From the NCBI GenBank assembly GCA_948099385.1, contig CANUEZ040000113.1, forward strand, positions 5,468,501 through 5,532,500: a stretch of DNA of 64,000 bases. Direction: 5' to 3'. Made by a program: the position numbers and the translations under genes. This DNA is from Fasciola hepatica (taxonomy: Eukaryota > Platyhelminthes > Trematoda > Plagiorchiida > Fasciolidae). Of the stretch, positions 46,749 to 57,879 are shown in pieces. The stretch's first letter is position 1; each line of letters starts with the position of its first letter. The notes under the pieces are model-generated. The model searched no databases. It was not told where the DNA came from and worked only from the letters and a program-made list of their open reading frames with translations.

Positions 46749-48455
46749 TGAAGAGTATCCATTCACACTCCAGACGATTCAAATTAGATCCTAGTCTAAT
46801 TTCCCTAGGCGAAAAACGGTCGCTGCTTGAAGTGAATGAGAAGTCAAAGGCTTATGATCGGTGTAGACAATAAAGCTTCTACCTTCCAAAATGTGTCGAA
46901 AGTGTTTTATTGCAAGGTAGATTGCAAGCAGTTCACGGCCAAAGGTGATGTGACAAGTCTGTGGCGGTTGCAGTTTGTGAGAGAAAAATGACAACGACTG
47001 TCTGATCCCCTGAACAGGCTGTAGCAATTTGGTGCCAAAGGTGATGTTAGAGGCATCTGTCCACAATACGAGAATAGCATTATCATCATTGAGAGCATGG
47101 GAACTTTAGACAACGCTTTCTTACCCTCTTGGAATGCTAATTTAGCTTCCAAAGTCATTGAGAACTGGCGCAGCTCTTTTTTTTTAAAGTTCGGTAAGTG
47201 GTTGCAAGATCTCCGAACAGTTTGGTATGAATCGACAATAGTAGTTGACAATGCCCAGGAAACGACGGAGACTCTTGAATGATTGGGGTTCCGGACAGTC
47301 CTGGATAGCATTCATTTTGTTTTGGAGTGGTCGGATACCTTCACTGTCAACATGATGGTCAAGGAACTCAACAGATTTGGCACCAAGGATACATTTAGGG
47401 GTATTGACTGAGATGCCATAATCCTGGAAGCGTTGGAACACCTGGCGCAAAAGTTCGCGATGTTGGTTTTCATCCCTATTAGCAACGAAAACGTCGTCAA
47501 TATAAACGAAAGCAAAATCCAGAACACGGAGAACTTGATCCATGAGTGGCTGGAATGTTTGGGCGGCGCTGCGCAAGCCAAAGGGCATACGTAAGAATTC
47601 ACACAACCCAAAAGGTGACGTGATTACTGTCTTGGAAACATCTTCAGGAGCTACAGGAATGTGGCAATACGCCCCTACCAGATCAAGTTCGGAGAAAAGG
47701 AATTTGCAACACAAACTGTTGGAGAAGTCGTGAATGTAAGGAATTGGGTAACGATTGTGTACCGTGGCATTGTTAAGGGCTCGATAATCACCACACGGGC
47801 GCCAGTCACCGTTGTGCTTTGGAACCATACGGAGTGGGGAGGCCCAAGGACTGCTTGATGGGCGGATTATCCCTAAGTTTAGCATATTTTCGGATTCTGA
47901 TTTTGCTACCGATAGGCGCTCGGGTAATAACCGACCAGGACGCGCTGAGATTGGTGGACCTTTGGTGACAGTGTGATGTTGGACGCTGTGAGGTGCTTGG
48001 GAGGGGGATGTTTGTCGTTGGATTACTGCTGGGAAATCGTCAAAAATGGAGGAAAACGGAGAGCGTACTGTCACGGGACGTATCCCGAGAGAGTTGATGA
48101 AGGTACTTGTGCCGAATGTTTCATTGGACGTATTGCTGTCCAACAGAACACAGTGTCGCACATCAACCACAAGGAAAAAGGTAGAAAGGTAATCAGCTCC
48201 AAGAATAGGGTAATTAACGTCGGCAATCGTGAAAATCGAAGGGAACTGTCGGCGTAAACCCAGGTCAAGTGTCAGTAGCTTTTGACCATATGTCTTTATT
48301 GGGGAGCTGTTGGCTGCTTGCAAAGTGAGAGTACTAGGTCGCAGATTGTGTTCGCCAAATGGAATGGGGATGAGCACCTGTATCAACCAGAAAACGCATT
48401 CCAGTAGACCGATCGAAAATGTAGAAGAGGCTACCAGGTTCGGAGCCAGTGGCAA
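46749..48455 (-). pseudogene. CsRn1-like Ty3/gypsy pol relic (PR, RT, partial RNase H)
   Basis: A 423-codon frame (47,184-48,455) holds a retropepsin-like part ([20 protein letters not shown]), then [62 protein letters not shown], and the catalytic [12 protein letters not shown] (YIDD at 47,493-47,504). It ends [18 protein letters not shown]. After a frameshift, RNase H follows (46,791-47,066: FVGRELLAIYLAIKHFRH-like and YTDHKPLTSH). The sequence then jumps to a 48-base tag (46,749-46,796) that in the LTR copy at 22,236 directly adjoins the LTR, so integrase is deleted. The usual catalytic aspartates of RT are present; the element is inactive through loss of IN and frameshifts. Confidence 0.8.
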
Positions 48456-48464
48456 CGGTCCCCT

Positions 48465-49117
48465 TCACTGACTAGCTGTCTCGTTCCCCGAAGCTGTTGC
48501 TTGGAAATCGCACGGTGACCGGCAACGACGAGCTTGCTCCTCAGAATGTCGGTGGTACCAACAGTATAATAGTCGAGACGAAGAGGCAGAGTGATTGCGA
48601 CAGGAACGGCTGCGAGTGACATGCTGGAGAACGGCATTCATCTGGGACGTAAGGTTGGCAATTTGGTCTTGGGAATCGGAGATACAATCGGAAACCAATG
48701 TTTGCGACGTCGTAGCGACCAGCATGTTTGTGGGGTTCGCTTCAAGGAATCTGTCAGTGGTGACTGCTAGTTCCTCAGTCAAAACCTCTGGGTTGAAGGG
48801 CGCAAGAATTTCCTTGGTCGACGGAGAAAGTCGTTTCAACCACAGACGTCTTAGGAGAGAGTTATCCATTTTATGTGACCCCAACAAATGCTTCATGTAT
48901 CGTAGAAGTTGAGAAGGCTTGTGATGGCCGAGGGAAAGCTTTGTGAACAAAGTTTCGATGCACACATTGTAGACTGACAACGCACACGGTTCATGTGGAA
49001 AATCGCCTCTTTTTGTGCAAACCACAGGCGGGGATTTGGAACACAAAATGGAGGTAGTTTCACAGTGACTGAAGCTTCGAGGGAATTGAGGTTGATTTCG
49101 GTACCATTAGAATCCAT
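48465..49117 (-). pseudogene. CsRn1-like Gag
   Basis: Read downward from 49,117: MDSNGTEINLNSLEASVTVK, LPPFCVPNPRLWFAQKEAIF, then after a frameshift LSLGHHKPSQLLRYMKHLLG and FLEANPTNMLVATTS. Near the end is CWYHRHSEEQARRCRSPC, a C..H.........C...C arrangement (CHCC) that I associate with CsRn1-family Gag instead of the common CCHC knuckle. Frame changes make it non-functional. Confidence 0.75.
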
Positions 49118-49197
49118 GTCGAATGAGAATGGTGCACAAAATGTTGTGGTATGATTTGTAAATGATGGATGGGAAGCACAATACCCAGAAGCAGAAA

Positions 49198-49210
49198 CAC
49201 GGGCTCACCA
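49198..49210 (-). promoter_or_regulatory. Candidate primer-binding site, tRNA-Trp type
   Basis: The minus strand reads TGGTGAGCCCGTG. It resembles the complement of a tRNA-Trp 3' end (TGGTGACCTCGTGG), with two mismatches. It lies about 80 bases upstream of the Gag ATG, where a PBS is expected. CsRn1-type elements are reported to use tRNA-Trp. Confidence 0.45.
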
Positions 49211-49592
49211 ATTCGTAGTGAAAAGGTTGATGCGGTGTGACTACAAACGCGTTTATTCAAAAAGTGAATGATCAAACCGTTGCATGGGAGGACCATACGT
49301 GCTTGTGCGTGCGTCAGTAGGGTCAGCTGACTGCGGATCGATAGGCATACGAGGCAAACGAGAGTGAACGGTATAGCCGAGCTGAGAAAAAATTCAAATC
49401 GGTAAACGTCCGGACCGAGGCGTAAAAATCAATACAAGCTCTACAAGGGATATGGGTAAACTGGCTGCAGACTGTGCGTGCGAGACTGTCTTTCTGCTTA
49501 CGTGTCTGCTTGAGCCGAGCACAACAGCATCCGCCAGAGTAAACATGTAAGTTGGCTGCCCACTAAAGGATTTTTTACCGGTTGAATACACG
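49211..49592 (-). mobile_element. Candidate 5' LTR region of the CsRn1-like relic
   Basis: Lies immediately upstream of the candidate PBS on the minus strand and includes a TTTGAATAAACGCG poly(A)-like signal near 49,250. A TGTATTC start near 49,592 is possible. It does not resemble the 438-bp LTR family, and no second copy exists in the window, so the limits are uncertain. Confidence 0.3.
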
Positions 49593-49834
49593 GGGAAGAG
49601 TGCTCAAGAAATACGATATGGTAAATTCGACAAAGGTTGAGTTAGTTAAAATGTTAGAAGTGGTCAGTCCTGATGTTGCGGAAAACTCAGTACTTTCTGT
49701 ACAGGTGTTTCCGTCTCAGCCAAGTCGTAAACGTTACCGAAACTGGAGACATTCCTGACCAATTTTGTTACGATATCGGGACACTGCATTAGAAAACACA
49801 AGAAACTCTAGTCGTGTTGTTCGAGACATAGATC
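49593..49834. other. No gene recognised
   Basis: Anonymous DNA between retroelement relics. Confidence 0.4.
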
Positions 49835-50115
49835 CTCTACGATCCTTATGGAAACCGGAGTATCGCATGGTGCTATCTTATCACCGTTTTGTTTTCTTGA
49901 GTATAACCCTCCTTCCAGAACATTATTTTTTACTTTAAAGTACAAAGGTGATGTTATGTTTGGCTCTGATTCCCAGAACAGTGTTAATATCAGTCTACTA
50001 CAATAGTCTATCTCTACGATAACGGGATGGTCAAAAGACGCCAAATTAGCACTTAATTCCAACAAGTGTGCAAAAATATTATTTTCAGTTCGTCGTAAAT
50101 TCACACCACAGTCAA
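49835..50115 (+). pseudogene. CR1-like RT fragment
   Basis: Plus-strand codons give TGVSHGAILSPFCFLEYN, then KYKGDVMFGSDSQN where KYADDV would be expected, and WSKDAKLALNSNKCAKILFS. Stops lie between these. This is the catalytic-box part of a CR1-type RT, with YADD degraded. Confidence 0.6.
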
Positions 50116-50494
50116 ATTATCTAACGCACATGACATGAGGTACAAACGTGGAGAGTGCCCATTATCAAATATTTTGGCGCACATATTGTTGTGTTTGGCT
50201 TGCACAGTAATGTGCTCACACACGCACCGATGATCTACACTCCATACAATCATGGACGCACGCCTGCAATCGTGCGCACACATACACGGCTGACGTTTGT
50301 CGTGATTTCTCTCGAACAGCACTGACCAGTCAGATCGTATCACGTGTTGCACTACCTTGCACGACTTAATCCGATTGTACAGTTGTCTTACACTTCCGAT
50401 TACACGCATCACTGACTCACACACTTGCATACGCGTTTGCGGTTTTACTTGCTCGCTTGTTCTAGCGCTTACGGTTCGTTGCTGCAGAATACAG

Positions 50495-50869
50495 GTTCAT
50501 CAATACAAGTGCGCCTTTCTTCTGCCTACTGGATTCAGGTTACAACACTTATCCCACCAGATCTTAAGTGGGTCATGTATCATGTACAATATACTTTTTT
50601 CAAGGTAAAGGCTGACATTTTACGTCTTCATCCTGAGGTCTCTACATGATTTCTAAGTTTATACATTATTGTGTGTTATATCACTCGTAATACTGTCATT
50701 TTTCCCGGTTTGCTTGTCGAAGACTTTGTGTTGGCCGAAAGTCCACTTAAATACATTTCTTAGCGCAGTAACACATCCCACTCTGAGGCATTGAATTTCG
50801 CGGAAAGAATCCGTTTCTCTGCATGTGAATGGTTGTGCAGTACTATACTTACTGATGACAAGTGCTACG

Positions 50870-50914
<45 letters not shown>

Positions 50915-51183
50915 ACTTCCCACTCCGTTACACGAACTCTTTGATGAAAAGCAGCTTTGGAGAATCAGTAAGATATAAAACGCAGAGAAATTGCGGAAAG
51001 CCAAACGAGCATACCCCTAAACATCTAGCTGGTTGGGAAGTTGGATTGAGGAAGCAAGCTTTGTCAAGACCGTGGTTACCAACCTTCGATCGCTGGCTCC
51101 GCACTGATATTAATGATGAAATTATCATACTGGATGATTTTGATTCATTTCGCGTCGATCGCCCGGCGCCGTACCGCAAATAA
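50495..51183 (+). CDS. Unidentified gene, two 3' exons
   Basis: Exon 50,495-50,604 follows 'ctgcagaatacag' and ends ...QYTFFK before gtaaag. The terminal exon 50,914-51,183 follows an acceptor formed by a (CT)n tract and CAG. The phases join cleanly (phase 0). The encoded end reads SSIQVRLSSAYWIQVTTLIP...MYHVQYTFFK|YFPLRYTNSL. It continues with HTPKHLAGWEVGLRKQALSR, PWLPTFDRWLRTDINDE, a DD-rich stretch and PAPYRK with TAA, 89 codons in the last exon. Residue use looks like a real globular or mitochondrial protein, but I do not recognise the family. Upstream exons were not found; the region before 50,490 is retroelement sequence. Short 'aataat' motifs right after the stop could act in polyadenylation. 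Confidence 0.5.
50874..50911 (+). repeat. (CT)n microsatellite serving as polypyrimidine tract
   Basis: 19 CT units run directly into the CAG that precedes the candidate terminal exon at 50,914. The repeat may thus act as the splice-acceptor polypyrimidine tract. Confidence 0.9.
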
Positions 51184-51189
51184 TAATGA

Positions 51190-51378
51190 TAATCATACTC
51201 TCTTTACTTCCTTTTTATTTCATTCATTATACAACATTGCACAACAATTCTGGAAGAGGGGCCGCTGCCAATGGAAGGCTACCTGATGGGAAAGTGATCG
51301 GCGATGGCGGGAATCGAACCCGAGTCGTTCTTGTCCAAAGTCCACGATGATAACCGCTTGACCACCGCCGGACAATGG
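51190..51378 (-). repeat. SINE-A copy, best preserved
   Basis: The minus strand reads GGCGGTGGTCAAGCGG (A box) and GGGTTCGATTCCCGCC (perfect B box), followed by ATCGCCGATCACTTTCCC, GGCAGCGGCCCCTCTTCC and AGAATTGTTGTGCAATG, and ends in an A/T-rich AATGAAATAAAAAGG tail. It lies just 3' of the gene ending at 51,183, in opposite orientation. Confidence 0.8.
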
Positions 51379-51469
51379 TGTAATCGGACGAAAAGCATTT
51401 TTGCGTATTCCACACCTCAAATCAGTGCCTCTATGCTACGAGTGAAAACCTAAACACCTAAGTCACCAC

Positions 51470-53990
51470 ATGACCATAATTCTTGTTAACATGAACATTT
51501 CCCCAGTTTGTCCTCTCTCTGAGCTTGATGAACTTTCTGACACTGTCTCTACCAATCTACTGAACTTTGTTGAATCTTCCTTATGTGTTGTCTGGGGCAA
51601 TTTTAACAGGTTTAATGTGAGTTTCTTTACACCCCTTGGCCTGACGAATATTGTTACCTTCCCCACCAGACTTGACGCCACGCTCGACCTTAGTCTTGGT
51701 AATGCTCCTGATTTGTTTCACATTGTCTGTCGTCCTTCACTTGGCTGTTTTGACCATGCGATTTTAAAGATTTCCCCAGTGACTTACTCCAAGAGTAAAC
51801 ATACACGTTTCAGTCAAAGCCGTGACCGTGAAATACACAGTCGACAGCCTCACCCAGAAAATCTTGCGCGACTCAGAGAAATGGTTGACAATTCTGACCT
51901 AAGCATATTTTCTCACTCCGACCCCTCGTTGTTTTGTGAGCGTTTAACAGAATACCTTAACTTCTTATTTAATGCTTGCTGCTTCATGGAAAGACTGAAC
52001 ATCCCACCCAACCGTTACTCTTCCTCCCATCCGAAGCGATTGTGTCTCATGGAGGAGTGCGCCTTCAAGGCCATAGACCATGGTGTGGTGAGATTTCTAT
52101 CACAGTCCATCAAAACTGAGCTTCACAGACTGAACGCTTTGTACGTCCAATCACTAACCGCTATAATCAATTGCAGGGAGACATAGAAAATGATCATGCG
52201 CGCAAGAGGTGCTAATTCTCGTAAACAGTCACCCTCAGTAGAAGCTGGTGAACTCAGTCGTCACTTCACCGTCACCTCATACCTAACAGCCATCCTAAAC
52301 CACGATGCTGACTTTCACCAGAACCCTGTCGCGGAAAGCACCACCTTATTGGACGTATAGAAAGAGCTCACTCACATACACACAAACAAGGCAAGCGGCT
52401 CAGGTTGCTTACAACCGATTTCGTCGAAGGAAAGCACAAAACACTAGCCCAGTGTTTTCTGGTCTATCTGACCTATGCTCCAATCGTAATGTTATTCCCG
52501 ATTGTTGAAAAGTGCTTCTTTCACTCCAGTACCAAAAAAGGTAAATCTAAACTACGGCCAATATCTTGCAAATCGGTTACTCTTAAGGTGTTTGAAAAGA
52601 TTATACTGCAAGGACTGTATGCCCAGATCAGTGTGTTGGACTCTAAACAATTTGCATATCGCCAATCACGATCTACCCTCGATGTCCTGGCCTCCACTAC
52701 CCACTTTGTTTTATCATCTGTTGATCACAAAAGTCAAGCAGCCAGGGTCTGTTTCTTTGAGTATAGTGACGCATTTAATTGCGTCGATAGGTCAAAAGTA
52801 CTCCATGTACTTGCTGACCTTGGCGTCAATACGTCCAGCATTATTCTTCTGTTCAACTACTTTCCAGTCGACAATAGTTTACACGATACTGTCGCCAAAC
52901 ATCCTCCATGCTTCCATCTGCTCGAGGCGTTCTCCAGTGCGCCGTTCTATCACCATTTCTGTTTTCTGCTTATATATCATCCATGCCCGTTTATGATTGT
53001 CTCCTTATTAAAAACGACGATGATGTGATTTTTGGATGGGTCAGCTCTAACAGCTCCACATTTCCCCTTGTATAACAGTGACTGAGCTCTTCAACTGGTC
53101 TTCAGATCAAAATCTAAGGATGAATCCCGCAAAGTTCTCTGACATTCTGTTCTGTCTCCATAAAACCCAACAGTACTCCAGCTCGATAATATCCAACCCA
53201 GACATAGTCATCAGTGGGAAACCACTACGAAGAGTATCGTTTTTAAAGTGCCTCGGTGTAACCATCAACCGTGACCTTATCTGGATAGATCACGTCGCGA
53301 CTGCCTTCTCCAAAGTTCGACGACTGACCTTCTACTTGATAGGACTCAGGTCATTTTCTACCCTGTTTCATTTAATAAGACTTTGTATTTCCTTGCATCC
53401 TTCCGCACTGGCTCAATACTTCCCCCGTCATACTTCCCGGACTGCTAGTGAAAGACTTTAAAATTGTCTTCAAGTCCCGTAAACATTTGTCTCGACATAG
53501 CGGCATCACCCACGACCTGCTCATCCAAACTATCGCAACCCAACATCCCAAGAAATGCATGACTTTCTCTCGCAAGATCCTAGAAGACAGCACACACCCC
53601 CTTCATCCCGATCTTAGCAATTGCATACCAACATCTGCTACTCGATCGCAATTCAAATCTCGGTTTGCTCGCACTAAAGTGTATAGATCCTTTGTAATTC
53701 CTTACCTCATCAACCCAAATACTATCACCACCGACCTTCTTAACTCGCTCCGTTAAACATACGTTTCCATATTACTGACTTTTGTAGTGCAGTGCAGTGG
53801 TTATGTAGCTGCTGAATATTCACCCTCGGGTGCACAAACCGTATACTTGACTCGACTTGTAGTAAGTTTAAACCGATATATTCCTGAACTGCGTTTTGTA
53901 ACTTGGTTATTCCATATCTAGCTAGGCTGCTTGTTTCGAAAGAACACCTTGTGAACGAATTGGGAGGGAACCTCACCTAATCACGACTGC
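51470..53990 (+). pseudogene. CR1-like non-LTR retrotransposon, second copy (EN end, RT, 3' end)
   Basis: Starts inside EN with LGLTNIVTFPTRLDATLDLS and CFDHAILKISPV (51,620-51,780). RT follows with KLRPISCKSVTLKVFEKIIL (52,540-52,610), SKQFAYRQSRSTLDVLAS and the A box as FEYSDAFNCVDRSK with its aspartate. The catalytic box is altered to NDDD (53,013-53,024, IKNDDDVIFG). Then FLKCLGVTINRDLIWIDHV and a C-terminal region to YRSFVIPYLINPNTITTDLL (53,756). The 3' UTR near 53,800 ('gtagctgctgaatattcacc') resembles the tail at 55,320-55,390. Frameshifts separate the blocks. The 5' end is truncated. Confidence 0.8.
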
Positions 53991-55159
53991 CCATTTTCCA
54001 TTTGATTTTCATTGACGAACATGGCATACTGGGTCAATCATTACTGTTTTCTTCATTATTGTATTCTTATTGTCATTGCCAAAGCGTGTAACTGATAAAT
54101 TTTCACTGAAAACTTGCTCTTCTCAGCCGAATAAAAGATATCTTTGGGTTGACTTGAAGTTGTGAAGTCTCAGATGGTCACTGAGATACCTGGATTTCAG
54201 TGATGTGACACACTTCCGAGGCCAAAAACCTGGGCTGGCTAACGGGATCATCGCTAGACCAACTGGCCAATCAGTGACTGAGACCAAAAACCTGAGTGGT
54301 ACGTTCATACACCGGTGCCATCTTAGCAAAATTCACTTCAGAGTGACACCTAGAAGTGCAGCTGAGACCGTGACCATGAATGATAATCAGCCTACCTGCT
54401 CGAGGAGACATAACTATGGTCAGCTGCCCCACTTCTAAGAGCTGCTCGCTAAGTAAGTCAAATTAATGAGGAACATTTGACGGAGGAAGACTGAGGGGTA
54501 ATTTGAACGCTTCTGTACGCGGCGCGGTGAGCTACATCTAGCTTCCTGTCCAGGATTTAACTAATCAGATTCAGCCAGACCATGGTAACCAGATTGTCCA
54601 GACACAACCGGATCAACTTATGATTAGTCGTTGCATTGTCTACCAGGAATGCCATGTTTTGATTCATATATGAAAGAAAATGTAGCCAATAAAAGTGACG
54701 GAATGCATACTTGTTATTCTCAGTTTTTTAGTTCTTCGTGCTCGTTGTTCCAGGTACGAGCTATTTCAGTAAATACCGATTGTCTGGAGAGATTCAAGTT
54801 TCACGTCCACGCGCATTTCCTTTCACCATGACCCACTCCTGATTGCCTGCTCATCATTCTTTATTCTCCATCACAGAGATAGAGGGCACATATCCCGTAT
54901 AAGCCTCATCAACACAGCTCGGCGACATGGACTCAGGCATGAGTCATCAGCCACCATCTTAGAAAGATGTCTAATATATATTTATATCTTTCATATTCTT
55001 CTTGTTCAGACAGAGATACATTGTGGATTGCTACGTTGACCCCTGTGACGGCTGTAAATGGCTTTCCGTGACATGGGCGTAACGCTGTCCGATTACTAGA
55101 GTTCATGTTTGGGGACGTTCAGGGTACACAGTTAATTTAAAATATCGAAAACATTATTT
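53991..55159. other. No gene recognised
   Basis: Short frames only; the largest (54,205-54,438, 54,631-54,831) have no splice or domain support. Confidence 0.4.
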
Positions 55160-55312
55160 TAACTTTTTTTTCATTTATTTCACAACCAAGTACAAAAAAT
55201 CCAGAAGGAGCCGCGGCCAATAAAGGCTGCCAAGCACAGGAAGAGACCGGGGGTTGAATCCGAGTTGTTAGTGTTCAAAGCCCATAAGGATAAACGTTTG
55301 ACCAAGCAGGTT
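55160..55312 (-). repeat. SINE-A copy next to CR1 tail
   Basis: The minus strand reads TGCTTGGTCAAACG (A box), GACTCGGATTCAACCCCC-like B box (decayed), GGCCGCGGCTCCTTCTGG and the tail GTGAAATAAATGAAAAAAAA. It begins within a few bases of the end of the CR1 3' fragment, on the same strand. Confidence 0.7.
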
Positions 55313-55315
55313 CAA

Positions 55316-55806
55316 GTCAAGTCAAGCATTTGCTTTATGTACCTCGGTGGATGTATATTCAGCAGCACATAGCTATACTCACAGAAGTTACAAGAAAAAG
55401 AATTCGCAGATAAAAACAGAAAAAAACGCAATGTCTAGAGATGATTTATTAGCTAAGACAATAAATGTTGTCTAAGTTCAGAGTCGACGCTTGCTGGGTT
55501 ACATAAGAATCGAGCGAGGTAAGAGACAACCGAGGACCGGTAGGCAGTCGTGCGCGCATAAATCATTTTATGATTATTGTTGGTGGAAGAGGAGGAAGCA
55601 CACACGCTGAGGTCTCTGTGAAGTGAGTCATTCAGAATTCTCTCGGCGAATCTTTCGCACATTTTATGATGTTGGGATATAATGGAGTCTTTGAGATCTT
55701 TACGAGGAATGCCACTTGCATAGGATAAGTGCTTGAGAGACCTTTTCATTATGGTGAAATATTTAGCATGTAGGCCAGGGAATAAGACGGGAGAAGAATA
55801 CAACAG
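55316..55806 (-). pseudogene. CR1-like 3' end fragment
   Basis: A 116-codon minus frame (55,453-55,803) reads SPVLFPGLHAKYFTIMKRSL, HKMCERFAERILND, then ARTTAYRSSVVSYLARFL. This is the C-terminal region of CR1-like ORF2, colinear with 53,400-53,756. The 3' UTR ends ...CTGAATATACATCC...TTGACTTGACTTG near 55,320, like the tails at 53,800 and 46,400. Strong 5' truncation is typical of CR1 insertions. Confidence 0.8.
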
Positions 55807-57344
55807 GCAAAGACAAAACGTTGAATGATGTAAATGGGTACAGACGTTGCTTTCGGACGCAAAACGTAGTAGGTTAATCTCCTCACTTTTGTGAAGACGC
55901 AGGAAACATTTTCAGTTCAACAAAGATTGTGGGCGATCGTAGTCCCAAGGTACTTGACGGATAGTTGGCGACGAACGGAGATGTTTCCTATGTGAACGTC
56001 TGGACAGGGTTCCAGAAAGTTCACATACTTAGAGCCTTTGAGCGGTTAAGTAAAAAGCTCATTTTCATCGATTCTAACTCATTCCAGTAGAACACAAAAT
56101 GCATGACCACATAAGTTAGGAATTGATAAAAGGAGGGGATACAATACAGTATTTGTATGCATCCATTCGCTTGTTTCTGTGGGACAACGTGTGTGGCGCA
56201 CGACCAGTACTCAGTGCTCACCTCAGAAGATTACCTGAAAATTTCTCTTAAACTGTGGTGCATGACTCTTCGCCTACGGGAAATCGTTTGGTTATGAAAT
56301 ACGTTCAGTCACACCCTGTGAACCTTATTGTGGTCTAGCCTTATCATCCAAACACTGTGCTCCAGGGCGTTAGTGCTTCTCTGTTCTAATTACATTGCTA
56401 ATGAAGTCATTCATTATGCCGTATAAAATATGAAAATGCTAAACCATATTTCGTGTTACGTGGGTCTTTTGAAAGAAGTGAACTAATTTCCAAAAGAAAG
56501 TCAAACGGGACTTAGTAAATCGTGGTCTAACCGAAATGATGTGCGAAACCCGGTTTCGGAACAACGGTGGCGGCTTTTTTACGCCTAGAGGTTTCAACCT
56601 ACTTTTACTACTGAAAACGATAGCAGTAGAAAAATTCTAACATTGTTTGATGTCCGTGTTAGAACCGAGATCCGTTCGGAGTGTTTCGAAAAATCGATGC
56701 GCCATGTGAAACGCTATGGTAGAATTTTATTAATCAAATTACACAGCGTAATCGAAATCGTCGATAGGTTGTCGACGTTTTGGTCACCACGGGTAGCCTT
56801 TTTCAAGACTGATTTTACGAGCGAATGAAACTGGAATCCATGGTTAAGGTGTGCGAATGCAAGAAGCGCCAATATTCCTGAAACGTTTGTCATATCACCG
56901 ATCGGATTTATCTCATGGACCCGACCGTGGAAGTCCATCAAGTGCACTTGTTAGGCCTTCAATACCTACCTTCCATGTTACGGACTGACCACCCATTAGC
57001 GCTTACGGTGCCAAGATTGACGTGGTATAATAATAATTAGCCGAATCAACATCCCAATCGGACTACGGGTTACGTTTGAATATTGCATAAAGTCCCATGA
57101 TTGTTAGACGGTAATGACGCAAATGTCAACCCTCTTGCAATAATTTCATTTACAAAGCCTTATAAAGCCGTCGAACAGGAGTGGATGATAATCACTTTCG
57201 TTTGTTCTGGTGAAATACACAGAAACTACTCGGTTATCTGCACTTATGGTTTAACTTGGGACGTATTTCGCGTAGCCTCTCGACTGAGTGGGTTTCCTAT
57301 TGTTGCGATCAAGTACTTTATCATCTTATTCATTTACTTTGATC
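55807..57344. other. No gene recognised
   Basis: The part 55,807-56,010 may continue the CR1 fragment in other frames. Otherwise short frames only. Confidence 0.4.
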
Positions 57345-57520
57345 GTATGACAACAGTACAGTGTTTCAAGGAAGGAGTTGCGGCCAATTTGAGGCTTCCA
57401 ATTAGGGAAAGTGACCGGTGGAGAGAGGATTCGAACCCGGGACAAACTAAAATGAGTTGTAATCAACCTATGTTGATAGAAAACAGTCTTGGTGGATCGC
57501 GTAGTCACCGAGATTTCTGG
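57345..57520 (-). repeat. SINE-A copy
   Basis: The minus strand has the B box CCCGGGTTCGAATCC, then CCGGTCACTTTCCCTAATTG and AATTGGCCGCAACTCCTTCC, and ends ACTGTTGTCATACGATC. The head is less clear. It explains part of the 208-codon plus-strand frame that starts at 57,101. Confidence 0.7.
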
Positions 57521-57629
57521 TTGGCGACACCAATCCGTATCATTCTTAATCCGGCCATGTCGGTAAAAGCACGTGTGAGAGTACCAGTCAATTCGACGCC
57601 AACACGCAATAAGTCTTTTCCAGCTGACC

Positions 57630-57845
57630 AGGACCATCTCGGTGTGCAAGCGGCGCCTGTTCAGTATCGAGGTCAAGGCTTGGGAACACGAGAGACAAAA
57701 AAGCAGATCGATGGCGTGAATCGATAGGATGAGAACGGAATCTTGCCAACCAGTGGCTAGCCTTAACACCATCCAATTAGCAGATGTGGTCACCGAAACC
57801 AGCCGGACCCATAAGTTGTGTGTAACGATTGGTTACAGGGACTAA
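57630..57845 (+). repeat. Dispersed repeat R2, copy 3
   Basis: 'gcagatcgatggcgtgaatc', 'cggaatcttgccaaccagtg' and 'gtggtcaccgaaaccagcc' follow the same order as at 15,150-15,245. Confidence 0.6.
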
Positions 57846-57879
57846 CATTCTATCTAAGCGTTGTTTTCGCACTTATTAA

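Noticed and set aside
46791..49117. Intact LTR retrotransposon
   Set aside because: Gag and pol are broken by frameshifts, integrase is missing and no 3' LTR follows.
51300..51375. tRNA-Ser/Leu-like gene on the minus strand
   Set aside because: The B box is perfect but the sequence continues into a SINE body shared with other copies, and no full cloverleaf forms.
57101..57727. 208-codon plus-strand open frame
   Set aside because: It runs across an antisense SINE-A copy and repeat R2, and no domain or splice site supports it as a gene.
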